Positions 20,131 through 31,913 of a stretch of 64,000 bases of DNA are shown in pieces. Source of the DNA: Azotobacter salinestris (GTDB lineage: Bacteria; Pseudomonadota; Gammaproteobacteria; Pseudomonadales; Pseudomonadaceae); contig NZ_CP045302.1 of NCBI RefSeq assembly GCF_009363155.1, positions 3,827,001-3,891,000 on the forward strand, written 5' to 3'. The stretch's first letter is position 1. Each line of letters starts with the position of its first letter. The notes below the pieces were generated by a model. The model was not told where the DNA came from and ran no database searches. It was given only the letters and a program-made list of their open reading frames with translations. A program made the position numbers and the translations under genes.

Positions 20131-20943
20131 ATGTCCGCCCGCGAAGCCCTTCAGCCGACCCTGTTCGTCCCCCACGGGGCCGGTCCCTGCTTCTTCATGG
20201 ACTGGAATCCGCCGGATGCCTGGAATGCCATGGCCGCCTTCCTCCGCGGCGTCGCCGGCACGCTGCCACAGCCGCCGCGGGCGATCCTGATGATCTCGGC
20301 GCACTGGCTGGAGCCGGCGTTCGCCGTCACCGGCGCCCGCCAGCCGGGGCTGATCTACGACTACTACGGCTTTCCGCTGCACACCTACGAGCTGCGCTAT
20401 TCCGCGCCCGGTGATCCGGCGCTGGCCGCCCGGGTCGCCGGCCTGCTCGGCGCGGGCGCTCTGCCCTGCGATCAGGATGCGCTGCGCGGCTTCGACCACG
20501 GCACGTTCATCCCGCTGAAGCTGATGTTCCCCACCGCCGACATCCCGGTGGTGCAGCTGTCGCTGCGCCGGGACCTCGACCCGCAGGCGCACCTCGACGC
20601 CGGCCGCGCGCTGGCGCCGCTGCGCGGGGAGGGCGTGCTGATCGTCGGCAGCGGCATGAGCTTCCACAACATGCGCGGCTACGGCGACCCGCGTTTCGGC
20701 CCGCTGTCCGACGAGTTCGACCGCTGGCTGACCGCCACGCTGGAGGCCGAACCCGCAGCGCGTGCGGCGCGTCTGGCGCGCTGGGATGAGGCGCCGGCGG
20801 CGCGGTTCTGCCATCCGCTGCGCGCCGAGGAGCACCTGCTGCCGCTCATGGTGGTCGCCGGTGCGGCGGCCGACGGAATTGGCCGGCGGGTGTTCTCCGA
20901 CCGGGTGCTGGAAACCACCCTGTCCGCCTTCCGTTTCGACTAA
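20131..20943 (+). CDS. LigB/DODA-type extradiol ring-opening dioxygenase family protein
   Basis: The 270-residue class III extradiol dioxygenase-like protein has metal-ligand histidines in VPHGAG, ISAHW and FDHGTFIPL, and a catalytic-type HPLRAEEHLLPL block. Homologues include plant DOPA dioxygenase and E. coli YgiD; the true substrate is a catechol-like compound but cannot be named. GAGGAG precedes the ATG. It is divergent from the LysR gene and 25 bases upstream of an SDR gene. Confidence 0.88.
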   Translation: MSAREALQPTLFVPHGAGPCFFMDWNPPDAWNAMAAFLRGVAGTLPQPPRAILMISAHWLEPAFAVTGARQPGLIYDYYGFPLHTYELRYSAPGDPALAARVAGLLGAGALPCDQDALRGFDHGTFIPLKLMFPTADIPVVQLSLRRDLDPQAHLDAGRALAPLRGEGVLIVGSGMSFHNMRGYGDPRFGPLSDEFDRWLTATLEAEPAARAARLARWDEAPAARFCHPLRAEEHLLPLMVVAGAAADGIGRRVFSDRVLETTLSAFRFD

Positions 20944-20968
20944 TCGCACAAACAACAAGGAGATCTGC

Positions 20969-21763
<795 letters not shown>

Positions 21764-21811
21764 CATTCAGCGCCGGCCGGTGCGTCCGGCCGTCTTCCGA
21801 GGAGCCGCATC

Positions 21812-22120
21812 ATGACCGTTTCATCCGCCTGGATCGCCAGCCAAGACCCGCCCCGCCTGATCCGGCGCCTGTGCAAGCACTGGGCGCACAAGTTTCCCGT
21901 CAGCCTCGACGAGCGGCGGGGCGAGATCCAGTTGCCCCTGGGGCGCTGCCTGCTGCAGGTGGGCGACGGGCAACTGGAGGTCTGCCTGCAGGCGAGCGAT
22001 GCCGAGCAGATCCAGCGCTTCCAGCAGGTGGTCGCCGAGCACCTGCAGCGCATGGCCGGCGACGAAACGCTGGACTTCGCCTGGCGCGACGACGAGGCCC
22101 GGCAGCACACGGCCGGCTGA
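21812..22120 (+). CDS. DUF2218 family protein
   Basis: The 102-residue cytoplasmic protein has the DUF2218 pattern: RLCKHWAHKFPV, GRCLLQ, and a C-terminal ETLDFAWR block. The function of the family is unknown; in several bacteria it lies beside siderophore or iron-related genes, which is not the case here. GAGGAG precedes the start. Confidence 0.85.
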   Translation: MTVSSAWIASQDPPRLIRRLCKHWAHKFPVSLDERRGEIQLPLGRCLLQVGDGQLEVCLQASDAEQIQRFQQVVAEHLQRMAGDETLDFAWRDDEARQHTAG

Positions 22121-22202
22121 TAGCGGACAGGCGCATTCGGGCTTGCCAGCCTGGGCGGGGAGGTGCCAAGGTGCCCCGCCTTTTTCCGGACGACGGACCT
22201 CC

Positions 22203-23435
22203 ATGCGCCTTCTGCACACCTCCGACTGGCATCTCGGCCAGCATTTCATGGGCAAGACTCGCGAGGCCGAGCATCAGGCCTTCTGCGCCTGGCTCATCGA
22301 ACAGGTGCGCGAGCACGCGGTCGACGCGCTGATCGTCGCCGGCGACGTGTTCGACAGCGGCGCGCCGCCCAGCTACGCCCGCGAGCAGTACAACCGCTTC
22401 ATCGTCGCACTGCGCGAGACCGGCGCGCGGCTGGTGGTGCTCGGCGGCAACCACGACTCGGTGGCCATGCTCGGCGAGTCGCGCAGCCTGCTGGCCTGCC
22501 TGGACACCTGGGTGATCCCGGGGGTGGCGGCAGATTTGGCGGAGCAACTGCTGGTGCTGCCGCGGCGTGACGGCACGCCGGGAGCGCTGCTCTGCGCCAT
22601 TCCCTTCATCCGCCCGCGCGATGTGCTGAAAAGCGAGGCCGGGCAGAGCGCCGGCGACAAGCTGCAGGCGCTGCAGGGGGCGATCCACGCCCACTACCGG
22701 GCGCTGTTCGCCCTCGCCGAGGCACGCCGTGTGGAGCTGGGCGGCAGGCTGCCGATCGTCGCCACGGGGCACCTGACCACCGTCGGCGCCAGCGCCAGCG
22801 AGTCGGTGCGGGAGATCTACGTCGGCAGCCTCGAGGCCTTTCCCAGCGACGCCTTCCCGCCGGCGGCCTACGTCGCCCTCGGCCACATCCACCGCCCGCA
22901 GAAGGTCGGCGGACTCGAGCACATCCGCTACAGCGGCTCGCCGATCCCGCTGTCCTTCGACGAGGCACGCCAGCGGAAGGAGGTGCTGCTGGTCGACCTG
23001 CACGAGGACGGCCTCGAAGCGGTGACGCCGCTGTCGGTGCCCTGTTTCCAGCCGTTACTGACAGTGCGTGGTTCCCTCGCCGAGCTGGCCGGCGCCATCG
23101 CCGAGGCGGCCGGGCAGGGCAGCGCCGAGCGTCCGGTGTGGCTGGAGGTGCAGGTCACCGCCGACGAGCACCTGCCCGATCTGCCGGCGCGCATCGCCGC
23201 CCTCTGCGCGGGGCTGCCGGTGGAGGTGCTGCGCATCCGCCGCGAGCGCGGCAGCGCAGCCGCCCGCCTGCAGGGAGAGGCGCAGGAGACCCTCGACGAA
23301 TTGCGTCCCGAGGAGGTGTTCGAGCAGCGCCTGGCCAGCGAGGCGCTGGACGAGGCGCTGGACGAGGCGCTGGCCGGGCGCCTGCGTGGCCTGTACCGCC
23401 AGGTGCTCGACGAGCTGCGGGAGGGCAGGGCATGA
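22203..23435 (+). CDS. sbcD: Exonuclease SbcCD nuclease subunit
   Basis: The 410-residue Mre11-type metallophosphoesterase has metal-binding motifs [27 protein letters not shown] and LGHIHRPQ. With SbcC it forms the ATP-dependent complex that cleaves DNA hairpins and protein-blocked ends. The C-terminal region is the SbcC-interacting part. Its stop overlaps the sbcC start (ATGA). Confidence 0.96.
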   Translation: MRLLHTSDWHLGQHFMGKTREAEHQAFCAWLIEQVREHAVDALIVAGDVFDSGAPPSYAREQYNRFIVALRETGARLVVLGGNHDSVAMLGESRSLLACLDTWVIPGVAADLAEQLLVLPRRDGTPGALLCAIPFIRPRDVLKSEAGQSAGDKLQALQGAIHAHYRALFALAEARRVELGGRLPIVATGHLTTVGASASESVREIYVGSLEAFPSDAFPPAAYVALGHIHRPQKVGGLEHIRYSGSPIPLSFDEARQRKEVLLVDLHEDGLEAVTPLSVPCFQPLLTVRGSLAELAGAIAEAAGQGSAERPVWLEVQVTADEHLPDLPARIAALCAGLPVEVLRIRRERGSAAARLQGEAQETLDELRPEEVFEQRLASEALDEALDEALAGRLRGLYRQVLDELREGRA

Positions 23436-26400
23436 AGATCCTCAGCCTGCGCCTGAAGAACCTCAACTCGCTGAAGGGCGAGTGGAAGATCGATTTCCGC
23501 GAGGCACCGTTCAAGGGCAACGGCCTGTTCGCCATCACCGGGCCGACCGGCGCCGGCAAGACCACCCTGCTCGATGCCATCTGCCTGGCCCTCTACCACC
23601 GTACGCCGCGCATGGACCGCCTGTCCAAGGAGTCCAACGAGCTGATGACCCGGCACACCGCCGAGTGCCTGGCCGAGGTGGAGTTCGAGGTCAAGGGCCG
23701 GGGCTATCGGGCCTTCTGGAGCCAGCGCCGCGCCCGCGACCGGGTCGACGGCGCGCTGCAGATGCCGCGGGTCGAGCTGGCCGCGGCGGACGGCAGCATC
23801 CTCGCCGACAAGGTCGGCGACAAGCTCGCCCGGATCGAGGCGCTCACCGGCCTCGACTTCGCGCGCTTCACCCGCTCCATGCTGCTCGCCCAGGGCGGTT
23901 TCGCCGCCTTCCTCGAGGCCGACGCGAAGAGCCGCGCCGAACTCCTGGAGCAGCTCACCGGCACCGAGATCTATGGGCAGATCTCCCAGCGGGTGTTCGA
24001 GCATGCCCGCGAGGCGAAGCAGGACCTTGACCAGCTGCGCGCCAGGGCCGCGGGCGTCGAGCTGCTCGGCGAGGAGGAGCGCGGCGAACTGCAGGCGCAA
24101 GCCGTCGCCCTGGCCGAGCAGGAGACGCCGCTGCGGGCCGAGCAGAATCGCCTGCAGGCCCAGTGCCAGTGGCGCGATGCGCTGGACCAGGCCGAGCAGC
24201 GCCAGCAGGCCGCGCTGCAGGCCTTGCAGCGGGCCGACCAGGCGCTGGCCGGGGCCGGGCCGCAGCTCGCCCGGCTCGCAGCCGGCGAGCCGGCGGCCCG
24301 CCTGCACCCTTGCTACCAGGCTTGGCATCAGGCCGGAGAGCAGCTGGCGCAGACCGGGCTGGCCCTGGCGCAGGCCCGGGACGAGCGGCGCCAGGCCCGC
24401 GAGGCGGTCAGCCGGCAGCTGTGGCGGGCCCGCGAGGCGAGCGGGCGGATTGCTGCTGCCACCCGGGCGCGGGACGAGCAGCTGCAGCAGCAACATCGGC
24501 ACCTGCTGGCGCAACTGGCCGGGCAGGCCCGTCATGGCGAACTGGGCGGGCGGCTCGGCACCTGGCGCACCCAGTTCGAGCAGCGCCGTCAATGGCAGGA
24601 GGAAATCGCCGGATTGCACGAGCGGCGGCAGCAGGGCCAGGCCGGACTGGCCGAGCTGGCTGTTCGCCGGCAGGCCACGGGCGAGCGGTTCGAACGGGCG
24701 CAGGCCGCGCTGGCCGACGCGCAGGCGGGCGAGAACGCATGCCGGGCCCGGCTGGAGCAACTGCTCGACGGCCAGGAGGAAGGGCAATTGCGCCAGCACT
24801 GGCAGGTCCTGCACCGCCAGCACGGCCTGCTCGGCCAGCTGGAGACGATCGGCCGGACGCTCGGCGACCTCGATGCCCGTCTGGGCGCCGATCAGGCCGA
24901 GCTGGACGACAAGCGCCGGCAGCACGGCGAGCGCACGGCGCAGCGCGAAGTCCTGCGCGAGCGCTATGCCGAGCTGAAGCAGCAGATCGCCGACAAGCAG
25001 CTGCTGCTCGAGCAGGAGCGGCGCATCCGCGAGCTGGAGAGCCATCGCGATCGCCTGCAGCCGGGCGAGGCCTGCCCGCTGTGTGGCTCCCGCGAGCATC
25101 CGGCGGTGGCCGCCTATCGGACACTGGATGTTTCCGCCACCGAGCGGGCGCTACAGGAGACGCGCGCCGAGCTGGATGCGGTGCGCGAGCAGGGCGAGCA
25201 GGCCAGTGCCGCACTCGCCGCCCTCGAAGCGCAGCTCGGCGAGCTGGAGAAGCGCCTGCAGCAGTGCCGGACCGAGCGCGAACGGCAGGCGCTACGCTGG
25301 CAGCAGCTCTGCACCGAGCTGGAATGCTGGCTGGCCGACGCCGCGGCGCTGGCCGCGCGCCAGCGCCTGCACGACGAATGGCTGGCCGCCTGCGAGCGGC
25401 GCCTGCAGCAGCTCGACGCAGCGAAGGCCGTGCTGGACAGCGCCCGTCATGAACGCCAGGCGCTGGAGAAGGGCGTGGCCGAGCTGCAGCAGCAGCGCGT
25501 GCTCTTGCAGCAGCAACAGCGCGGCGAGGCGGAGCGGCTGCAGGTGCTGGACGAGCAGCTGCAGCAACGCCGTGCGCTGTTGCAGCGCTGCGAGACGCTC
25601 CTTGGCGAGGAGCTGGCGACCTTCGGCCATGCGCTGCCGGCGGAAGGCGGCACCTGGCTCGCCGCACGCGAGGCCGAGTGGCAGGCCTGGCAGGCCGATC
25701 AGCGGCGTCTGCTGCAGCTCGAGCGCGAGCAGCTGGAGCAGCGTGCCCGGGTCGAGGGCGCGGAGCGGGAGGCCGCCCTCTGGCGGCAGCGCTGGAGCGC
25801 GCTGCATGAGGCCGAGGGGCCGGCCCTGGCCGCGGAAGACGACCCGCAGGCCGTGTTGGCGCAGGCGCAGGAGCAGGCGCTCGCTGCCCAGCAGCGGGGC
25901 GATGCGCTGGAGGGCCGGCTGTGCTCGCTGGAGGAGCTGCAGGCGCGCCAGCGCGAACGGTTCGAGGCAAGCGCCGGAGAGTGGCGCGCGCAGCTGGCGC
26001 AAAGTCCCTTCGCCGACGAGGCGGCGTTCCGGGCCGCGCTGCTCGACGAGGCCGAACGCGCGGCGCTGCAGGACCTGCAGAACCGTCTGGTCCGGGCACA
26101 GGGCGACGCCCGGGCGCTGCTCGGTGCGGCCGAGCAGGCGTGCACGCAACTGCTGGCCGCGCCGCAGACCACCTTCGGTCGCGCCGAGCTGGAGGCGCAG
26201 CTGGAAACCCTGGGCGAAGCGCTCAAGGCGCTGCACCAGCGCCAGGCGGAAGTGGCCACCCGGCTGCGTGCCGACGACGAGCGCCGGCAGAGCCGGCAGG
26301 CGCTGTTCGCCGAGATCGAGCGCTGCCAGGGCGAATACGATCTCTGGCAGCACCTCAACGGGCTGATCGGCTCGGCCGACGGCGCCAGGTACCGCAAGTT

Positions 26401-26854
26401 CGCCCAGGGCCTGACCCTCGACCACCTGATCTGGCTGGCCAACCGCCAACTGGTGCGTCTGCATGGCCGCTATCGGCTGGCCCGACGGCTCGACGGCGAG
26501 CTGGAGCTGGAGGTCGTCGACACCTGGCAGGGCGACGTGGCCCGCGACACCCGCACCCTGTCCGGCGGCGAGAGCTTCCTGGTCAGCCTGGCGCTGGCGC
26601 TGGCGCTGTCCGACCTGGTCAGCCACAGGACCAGCATCGACTCGCTGTTCCTCGACGAGGGCTTCGGCACCCTCGACGGGGAAACCCTGGAGGTGGCCCT
26701 GGATGCCCTGGACAGCCTCAACGCCAGCGGCAAGACCATCGGCGTGATCAGTCACGTCGAGGCACTCAAGGAGCGCATTCCGATACAGCTCAAGGTGAGC
26801 AAGGGCGTGGGGATGGGCTACAGCAGTCTGGAAAGGCGCTTCGCCCTGTCCTGA
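23432..26854 (+). CDS. sbcC: Exonuclease SbcCD ATPase subunit
   Basis: The 1140-residue Rad50-like SMC-type ATPase has Walker A GPTGAGKT (37-44), two very long Gln/Glu/Arg/Ala-rich coiled-coil arms, a zinc-hook CPLC (C548, C551) in the middle, a signature LSGGES (about 1043) and Walker [12 protein letters not shown] (about 1072). It bridges DNA ends and powers the SbcD nuclease. The length fits the family (about 1050-1200). Confidence 0.97.
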   Translation: MKILSLRLKNLNSLKGEWKIDFREAPFKGNGLFAITGPTGAGKTTLLDAICLALYHRTPRMDRLSKESNELMTRHTAECLAEVEFEVKGRGYRAFWSQRRARDRVDGALQMPRVELAAADGSILADKVGDKLARIEALTGLDFARFTRSMLLAQGGFAAFLEADAKSRAELLEQLTGTEIYGQISQRVFEHAREAKQDLDQLRARAAGVELLGEEERGELQAQAVALAEQETPLRAEQNRLQAQCQWRDALDQAEQRQQAALQALQRADQALAGAGPQLARLAAGEPAARLHPCYQAWHQAGEQLAQTGLALAQARDERRQAREAVSRQLWRAREASGRIAAATRARDEQLQQQHRHLLAQLAGQARHGELGGRLGTWRTQFEQRRQWQEEIAGLHERRQQGQAGLAELAVRRQATGERFERAQAALADAQAGENACRARLEQLLDGQEEGQLRQHWQVLHRQHGLLGQLETIGRTLGDLDARLGADQAELDDKRRQHGERTAQREVLRERYAELKQQIADKQLLLEQERRIRELESHRDRLQPGEACPLCGSREHPAVAAYRTLDVSATERALQETRAELDAVREQGEQASAALAALEAQLGELEKRLQQCRTERERQALRWQQLCTELECWLADAAALAARQRLHDEWLAACERRLQQLDAAKAVLDSARHERQALEKGVAELQQQRVLLQQQQRGEAERLQVLDEQLQQRRALLQRCETLLGEELATFGHALPAEGGTWLAAREAEWQAWQADQRRLLQLEREQLEQRARVEGAEREAALWRQRWSALHEAEGPALAAEDDPQAVLAQAQEQALAAQQRGDALEGRLCSLEELQARQRERFEASAGEWRAQLAQSPFADEAAFRAALLDEAERAALQDLQNRLVRAQGDARALLGAAEQACTQLLAAPQTTFGRAELEAQLETLGEALKALHQRQAEVATRLRADDERRQSRQALFAEIERCQGEYDLWQHLNGLIGSADGARYRKFAQGLTLDHLIWLANRQLVRLHGRYRLARRLDGELELEVVDTWQGDVARDTRTLSGGESFLVSLALALALSDLVSHRTSIDSLFLDEGFGTLDGETLEVALDALDSLNASGKTIGVISHVEALKERIPIQLKVSKGVGMGYSSLERRFALS

Positions 26855-26895
26855 GTCAGTTTCTGCAGAGTTGGCCTGGAATATGCTTAAGAGCA

Positions 26896-26924
26896 GCCCG
26901 TCCCTGCGAATCGGCGGGACGGGC
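26896..26924 (+). terminator. Terminator-like hairpin after sbcC
   Basis: A perfect 9-bp repeat GCCCGTCCC/GGGACGGGC with an 11-base loop begins about 40 bases after the sbcC stop; only a weak T-containing tail (GGTTCATT) follows. Confidence 0.55.
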
Positions 26925-27020
26925 GGTTCATTGCACCAGCAGCGAGCATTGGTCGCCCTGTAGCGGAACCGTAACCAATCTTCTGTAAATAGCTGCCATC
27001 GCAAAGCGGAGCCCTGTGGT

Positions 27021-27251
27021 ATGTCCACCCTGACCGAACTCGTCCAACAGATCGCCCAACTCTACCCCCTCGAGGACAAGCGGGTCGGCAAGCGCTATCG
27101 CGTGGTCGACGAGCTGGCGGGCATGACCGAACTGGAGGAGGTCAGCGGCGCACCGCGCTACATCCGTACCGCCGAGCTGAAGGACCGCCGGCTCTGGGCG
27201 CATGCCGCCGACAGCTGGCCCGAGCACCGCCGGCGCAGCAACCTGCGCTGA
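27021..27251 (+). CDS. Hypothetical 76-residue protein
   Basis: The small, charged, soluble protein starts MSTLTELVQQIAQLYPL and is rich in Arg and Glu, with no membrane segment or known motif. GGAG lies about 10 bases before the ATG and codon use is like the neighbours, so it is probably real. I do not recognise the family and propose no function. Confidence 0.6.
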   Translation: MSTLTELVQQIAQLYPLEDKRVGKRYRVVDELAGMTELEEVSGAPRYIRTAELKDRRLWAHAADSWPEHRRRSNLR

Positions 27252-28279
27252 TCGCTCCGGCTGCCCGCCGGCGACTTCGCTTCGCAGGCCGGTGAGAGCG
27301 GCAAGGGCCCGAAAGGGCATGACTCGGGGCGTAGCCCATCGCCTTGCCAGAGATGTCGCCGATTCTGTTTGTCAGCGAGGGCATCCGGTATCGGCTTGCC
27401 AAGCGCTGTCTTCCCTGGCTGCCGGACAGGCTGAGCCCATGAGGCGCATGGCGGGGAAAACGGCGGTAAAAGTTCGCTTGGCATTATTTGTTTTTAGCGG
27501 TTCCGAATATATTTGACGGGAAATATCGGGTGCCAATATCTACACTGCATGAAGTGGCTACATAAGACTCTTGCCGAGCCCTTGCATTTTGTTCGAAAGC
27601 TTTTCCCGTCTGTTCTGTTGTTGAGCATCACATTCCGTCGACGGGATGCTGCTTGCAGCCAGGCTGCGGTCGATCAATCTTTCTCGAGCGAGCAAGTAGG
27701 GGCGGAATTGAATGTGGCGTCGCAAGTGGGGATACAGTAAAGACCAGTAGTCTTTTTTCTGTCAAATTGATCGGCTCCGGCAGAAATGACCGTCGACATG
27801 CGCTGTCCTGCCCATGAGCAAAAGTATCCCATGATTATTGTGAATCCCCCGTTCTGACAGGAAGTTTGTTTATAAGGCCGGAGGCTTCGATTCATGCTTG
27901 TTATGACGCTGTCCCTGTGGGCTGGCAGCCCGCAGGGGGCTGTCCTATTGGCGGCACTGCTGGTGCGGCGCGCCGGCTGCGGGATTCCGAGCATTCTCAA
28001 GGACATATGGTTCTGTATCCACAGACCTGCCTTGCCCGGTTTGAAGCGGGCCTGCCATGCCGCGGTGTTTGCCGGATATGCCATGCAGGCCACAGCCTTG
28101 AGGGGGCTTTGATCCGAGTATTTATTTTCCGGGATTCCCGGCTAGAGTTGTCAGGGCTTGGCGCCTGGGTATGCGAAGTCGGGTACGTAAATCAAATACA
28201 GGTTGATAAAGTCTGCAATCTTCTCAGCCCATGGAATTGTGTCTTCTAAATTATTGTTTCGAAGCGCGATGAGGCCATT
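27252..28279. other. Gene-poor stretch of lower GC
   Basis: About 1 kb without a supported gene. GC falls clearly below the surroundings, especially at 27470-27900 and 28110-28280. Visible items: a TTGACG/TATCTA promoter-like pair at 27513-27542 followed by a 63-codon frame starting at the ATG at 27549 without a ribosome-binding site; a minus-strand segment near 27680-27790 reading like an Ada N-terminal motif; and a 72-codon frame at 27894-28112 with no convincing start signal. It could be a decayed or transferred remnant. The 3' end must hold the promoter of the acetyltransferase gene. Confidence 0.5.
27513..27542 (+). promoter_or_regulatory. Candidate sigma-70 promoter
   Basis: The -35 TTGACG (27513-27518) and -10 TATCTA (27537-27542) are separated by 18 bases. 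A start of transcription about 7 bases downstream would fall on the ATG at 27549. This is a sequence match only. Confidence 0.4.
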
Positions 28280-28990
28280 ATGGAAAGCTTGCAACAGCAT
28301 GACTATATTGCTCGGGCGTGGCGCAAACTTCAGCAGCTGGGGCCTGCCCATAGCCTTCACCTGCTGTTGGTGAAAACCATCAATAAACTGGCCCTGTTCA
28401 AGATCCTGCGCGGCATCCTGCTGCTCAAGGTCGATCCGGCGTTTCTCGACTACCCGGCCGGCTACACGCCGGGTTTTCTCGACGAGAAGCAGCTGCGCCA
28501 CTTCGCCCGCGATCCACAGAACGAACTCGACGACGGCTTTCTCGCCGAGACCCTGGCCAAGGGCGATCGCTGCTATGCGATTCTCGATGGCGAGAATCTG
28601 GCCGCCTATGGCTGGTACTCGCGCCTGCCGACCCGCATCAACCCGCCGGACATGCTGCTCGATTTCGATCCGGATTATGTCTACATGTACAAGGGACTGA
28701 CCAACCCCCGCTATCGCGGGCAGCGCTTGCACGCCATCGGCATGAACCGGGCGTTGCAGTGCTACATGGAGGAGGGCGTGAAGGGGATCATTTCCTATGT
28801 CGAATCGACCAACGCCGACTCGCTCAAGTCCTGCTTCCGCCTGGGCTACCAGGCATTCGGTTCGATCTACCTGTTGCGCCTGTTCGGCTACAGCCTGCGC
28901 CTGTACAGCCCGGCCTGTCGCCGCTACCGGTTCGCCCTGCGCGACGACCCGTCGGCACGAGCCGATGGCATGAGCACCCGCAAGGTGTGA
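28280..28990 (+). CDS. GNAT-like acetyltransferase, hypothetical
   Basis: The 236-residue protein has in its second half a GNAT-style acetyl-CoA site (GLTNPRYRGQRLHAIGMNRAL, about 135-155) and the following ESTNADSLKSCFRLGYQ strand-helix, typical of N-acetyltransferases. The N-terminal 60 residues are helical and unassigned. The acceptor is unknown; similar proteins occur near polysaccharide genes, but none are adjacent. GAGG five bases upstream supports the ATG. Confidence 0.72.
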   Translation: MESLQQHDYIARAWRKLQQLGPAHSLHLLLVKTINKLALFKILRGILLLKVDPAFLDYPAGYTPGFLDEKQLRHFARDPQNELDDGFLAETLAKGDRCYAILDGENLAAYGWYSRLPTRINPPDMLLDFDPDYVYMYKGLTNPRYRGQRLHAIGMNRALQCYMEEGVKGIISYVESTNADSLKSCFRLGYQAFGSIYLLRLFGYSLRLYSPACRRYRFALRDDPSARADGMSTRKV

Positions 28991-29050
28991 GGACGCCGTC
29001 TCCGCCCACCGGGCACCCGCTGTCGGCGGCGCGTACCGGTCGAGCGGGCC

Positions 29051-30058
29051 TCAAGCCCCGGCCGCTTCCTGGCGCGGAGCTTTCCAGCGTTCTTCCCGCC
29101 AGCGGCGCCGGGCATCAAGGTCGAGGAAGGTCCAGGCGACGAAACGGCTCTGCTTCTGCCCCTGGGCCATGGGCACGACGCGCACCTCGCGGGCTCCGGC
29201 CTTCTTCAGGGCGACCTGGGCGGCGGGCAGGTTAGCAGCCTTGGAGATCAGGCTGCTGAACCAGCAGACCTGCCCGGCGAACTGCGCACTTTCCGCGATC
29301 ATCCGTCCGACGAAGGCGGCCTCGCCACCGGGGCAGTAGAGCTCGGCACCCTGGCCGCCGAAGTTCAGCAGCGGCAGCTTGCGTGAGGGATCGAGCTTGC
29401 CGAGGTTGCGCCACTTGCGCCGGCTGCCGCGGCTGGCCTCGTCCGGCGAGGCGTGGAAGGGCGGGTTGCAGAGGCTCAGGTCGAAGCGCTCGTCGGCCTG
29501 CAGCAGACCCTGGAAGATGTGTTCCGGGTCGGTCTGGCGGCGCAGCCGGATGGCCCCGGCCTGGCCCGGATTGGTGCGGATGATGACCTCGGCCGAGGCC
29601 AGCGCGGTCGGGTCGATGTCGGCGCCGAGAAAGCGCCAGCCGTACTCGCGGTGGCCGATCAGGGGATAGATGCAGTTGGCGCCGACGCCGATGTCCAGCA
29701 CCTGCAGCGAGGCGCCGCGCGGGATGACGCCGTCATTGTCGGCGGCCAGCAGGTCGGCCAGTCCGTGCAGGTAGTCGGCGCGGCCGGGGATCGGCGGGCA
29801 CAGGTAGCCGGGCGGGATGTCCCAGTGGCGGATGCCGTAGTGCTCGGCGAGCAGGGCGCGGTTGAGGGTCTTCACCGCCTCCGGGTTGGCGAAGTCGATG
29901 CTCTTCTTGCCGTAGGGGTTGATGATCACGAAGGCGGCGAGCGCGGGATGGCGGCGGATCAGCGCGGGAAAGTCGTAGCGGCCCTGATGGCGGTTGCGCG
30001 GATGCAGTGGGCTCGGGCGTTGCGGTTGCGGCGCGGGGGGAAGGGGCTTGCTCGGCAT
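29051..30058 (-). CDS. rlmF: 23S rRNA m6A1618 methyltransferase
   Basis: The 335-residue S-adenosylmethionine-dependent methyltransferase of the YbiN/RlmF family modifies A1618 of 23S rRNA. It has the SAM-binding [14 protein letters not shown], acidic GADIDPTAL, and catalytic NPPFHAS with downstream GGQGAEL block. The first 20 residues are Pro-rich, as in other homologues. No clear ribosome-binding site precedes the ATG at 30058, so the start could be slightly different. Confidence 0.93.
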   Translation of the reverse strand: MPSKPLPPAPQPQRPSPLHPRNRHQGRYDFPALIRRHPALAAFVIINPYGKKSIDFANPEAVKTLNRALLAEHYGIRHWDIPPGYLCPPIPGRADYLHGLADLLAADNDGVIPRGASLQVLDIGVGANCIYPLIGHREYGWRFLGADIDPTALASAEVIIRTNPGQAGAIRLRRQTDPEHIFQGLLQADERFDLSLCNPPFHASPDEASRGSRRKWRNLGKLDPSRKLPLLNFGGQGAELYCPGGEAAFVGRMIAESAQFAGQVCWFSSLISKAANLPAAQVALKKAGAREVRVVPMAQGQKQSRFVAWTFLDLDARRRWREERWKAPRQEAAGA

Positions 30059-30128
30059 TGCGGAAGGCTGGCGGTGGGCTGGGCAGCGGATTGTCCCACA
30101 AGTCGGAGCGGCATGCCGCCCGGCACCG

Positions 30129-31913
30129 CTACCGGGTGGGCCAGCGTGCTTCCAGCCACTCCGACAGCTGGTCGGCGGACAGCGGTCGCGACAGCAGGAA
30201 GCCCTGGGCCACCTGGTAACCCCGGTTGGTGAGCAGGCGTCGCTGTTCCTCGTTCTCCACCCCTTCGGCGAACACCGCGATTCGCAGGCTGTCGCCGATG
30301 CGCATGGCCGCTTCGGTCAGGGCGCGGGTGATCTCGTCGTGTTCCAGGTCGCGGATGAAGCTGCGGTCCAGCTTCAGGGCGCGGATCGGCAGATGGCGCA
30401 GGTAGCCGAGGCAGGAGTAGCCGGTGCCGAAGTCGTCGATGGTCAGGCCGATGTCCATGGCCTGCACGGCATGCAGGGTCTTCAGAGTATTGGGGTTGCC
30501 GCTGCGCACCACCTCCTGGGTGATCTCCAGGTTCAGGTCGGCCGGCTGCAGGCCGTGGCGCTGCAGGGTCTCGGCGATCTGCCGGGGCAGCTCGATGTTG
30601 TGGAAGCTGTTCGGCGACAGGTTCACCGAGACGGCCGCCACCTCGAGTCCGGCGCCGCGCCAGGCGGCGAGCTGCCGGCAGGCCTCCTCCAGGGCCCAGC
30701 GGTCGAGCTCGCCGGCCAGCCCGCATTCGGCCGCCAGCGGGATGAAGCGGCTCGGCGGGATGCTGCCGAGCTGCGGATGGGTCCAGCGGGCCAGGGCTTC
30801 GACGCCGCACAGGCGGCCGCTCTTGAGGTCGATCTGCGGCTGGTAGTGGAGCTGCAGCTGCTGGTGCTGCAGTGCTTCGCGCAGGGCCGCCTCGAGTATC
30901 CGGCGCTCCTGGGCCTGGCGGTTCATCTCCTCGCTGAAGAAGCTGAACTGACCGCGCCCGTTGCTCTTGGCCTGGTACATGGCGAGGTCGGCGTAGTGCA
31001 GCAGGGTCTCCATGTCCTCGCCGTTGTCGGGAAACTGGCTGATGCCGATGCTGGCCGAGGGCGTGAGGGTCGCGCCGGCGATCTGGCAGGGTGCCGACAG
31101 CTGCTTCTGGATGCGCCGGATGGTTTCGGTCGTCTGCCGGGGATCGCAGTCGGTGAGCACCACGACGAACTCGTCGCCGGCCAGGCGGCCGACGATGTCG
31201 GCGGCGCGCAGTTCGCTGCGCAGGCGCTGGGCGACGATGCGCAGCATGGCGTCGCCGGCCGGATGGCCGAGGGTGTCGTTGACCTGCTTGAAGCGGTCCA
31301 GGTCGAAGAACAGGACATTCAGGGCCGTACGGTTGCGCCTGGCCCGGGCGATCGCCTGACCGGCCTGGATCAGCAGCAGGCTGCGATTGGGCAGGCCGGT
31401 GAGGGTATCGTAGAAGGCCAGCTGGCGAATCCTGTTGTGGCTTTCCTCGCGCTCCAGGATCAGCAGACGGCAGCGCTCCCGTTCGGCCTCGTCGCGCTCG
31501 GCCTGGACGCTGACGTCGCTGGCGATCTGCACGATGCGCTTCAGGTTCCTGTCGTCATCGAGAATGGGGACATAGGTCGCCTCCAGCCAGAGACGCCGGC
31601 CGTCGGCGCTCGCGTAGGGATAGCGGCCGCTCGCCGAGCGGCCCTGTTCCAGTCCGGCCCAGAGGCCGTCGAAGTTGGGCCGGTTGACCGGGTCGGGGGC
31701 GCAGAGCTGCTGGTGCCGGTGCCGACCGATGGACTCCTCGGTGTAGCCGAAGACCTGCCGGTACCTGGCGTTGGCGCGCAGGATGCGACCGTCCGGAGCG
31801 AACTCGGCGATGGCCATGGCATGCTCGAGGGCGCCGAGCAGTTCCAACTGCTCGGCGGACGGCTGGGAAGAGGAGGATGACTGCTGCTTCATTCTTGTCT
31901 GCAATTCCGGCAT
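30129..31913 (-). CDS. PAS-GGDEF-EAL cyclic di-GMP signalling protein
   Basis: The 594-residue predicted cytoplasmic protein has a PAS sensor (about 25-140; [19 protein letters not shown] resembles PAS domains of MCP/Aer2-like proteins), a GGDEF domain with AGDEF (245-249) and a product-inhibition RxxD site (RAAD, 236-239), and an EAL domain with EAL at 372-374, DDFGTGYS and EGVEN. Both catalytic signatures appear intact, so it may both make and break c-di-GMP. No transmembrane helix is seen. The start at 31913 is a judgement; another Met lies at 31892. Confidence 0.9.
   Translation of the reverse strand: MPELQTRMKQQSSSSSQPSAEQLELLGALEHAMAIAEFAPDGRILRANARYRQVFGYTEESIGRHRHQQLCAPDPVNRPNFDGLWAGLEQGRSASGRYPYASADGRRLWLEATYVPILDDDRNLKRIVQIASDVSVQAERDEAERERCRLLILEREESHNRIRQLAFYDTLTGLPNRSLLLIQAGQAIARARRNRTALNVLFFDLDRFKQVNDTLGHPAGDAMLRIVAQRLRSELRAADIVGRLAGDEFVVVLTDCDPRQTTETIRRIQKQLSAPCQIAGATLTPSASIGISQFPDNGEDMETLLHYADLAMYQAKSNGRGQFSFFSEEMNRQAQERRILEAALREALQHQQLQLHYQPQIDLKSGRLCGVEALARWTHPQLGSIPPSRFIPLAAECGLAGELDRWALEEACRQLAAWRGAGLEVAAVSVNLSPNSFHNIELPRQIAETLQRHGLQPADLNLEITQEVVRSGNPNTLKTLHAVQAMDIGLTIDDFGTGYSCLGYLRHLPIRALKLDRSFIRDLEHDEITRALTEAAMRIGDSLRIAVFAEGVENEEQRRLLTNRGYQVAQGFLLSRPLSADQLSEWLEARWPTR

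Noticed and set aside
22928-25099. Large minus-strand frame opposite sbcC
   Set aside because: sbcC is certain on the plus strand; the minus frame is Leu/Gln/Ala-rich shadow without a domain.
27894-28112. 72-codon plus-strand frame in the low-GC island
   Set aside because: No start signal or recognisable domain; kept only as a note in the intergenic entry.
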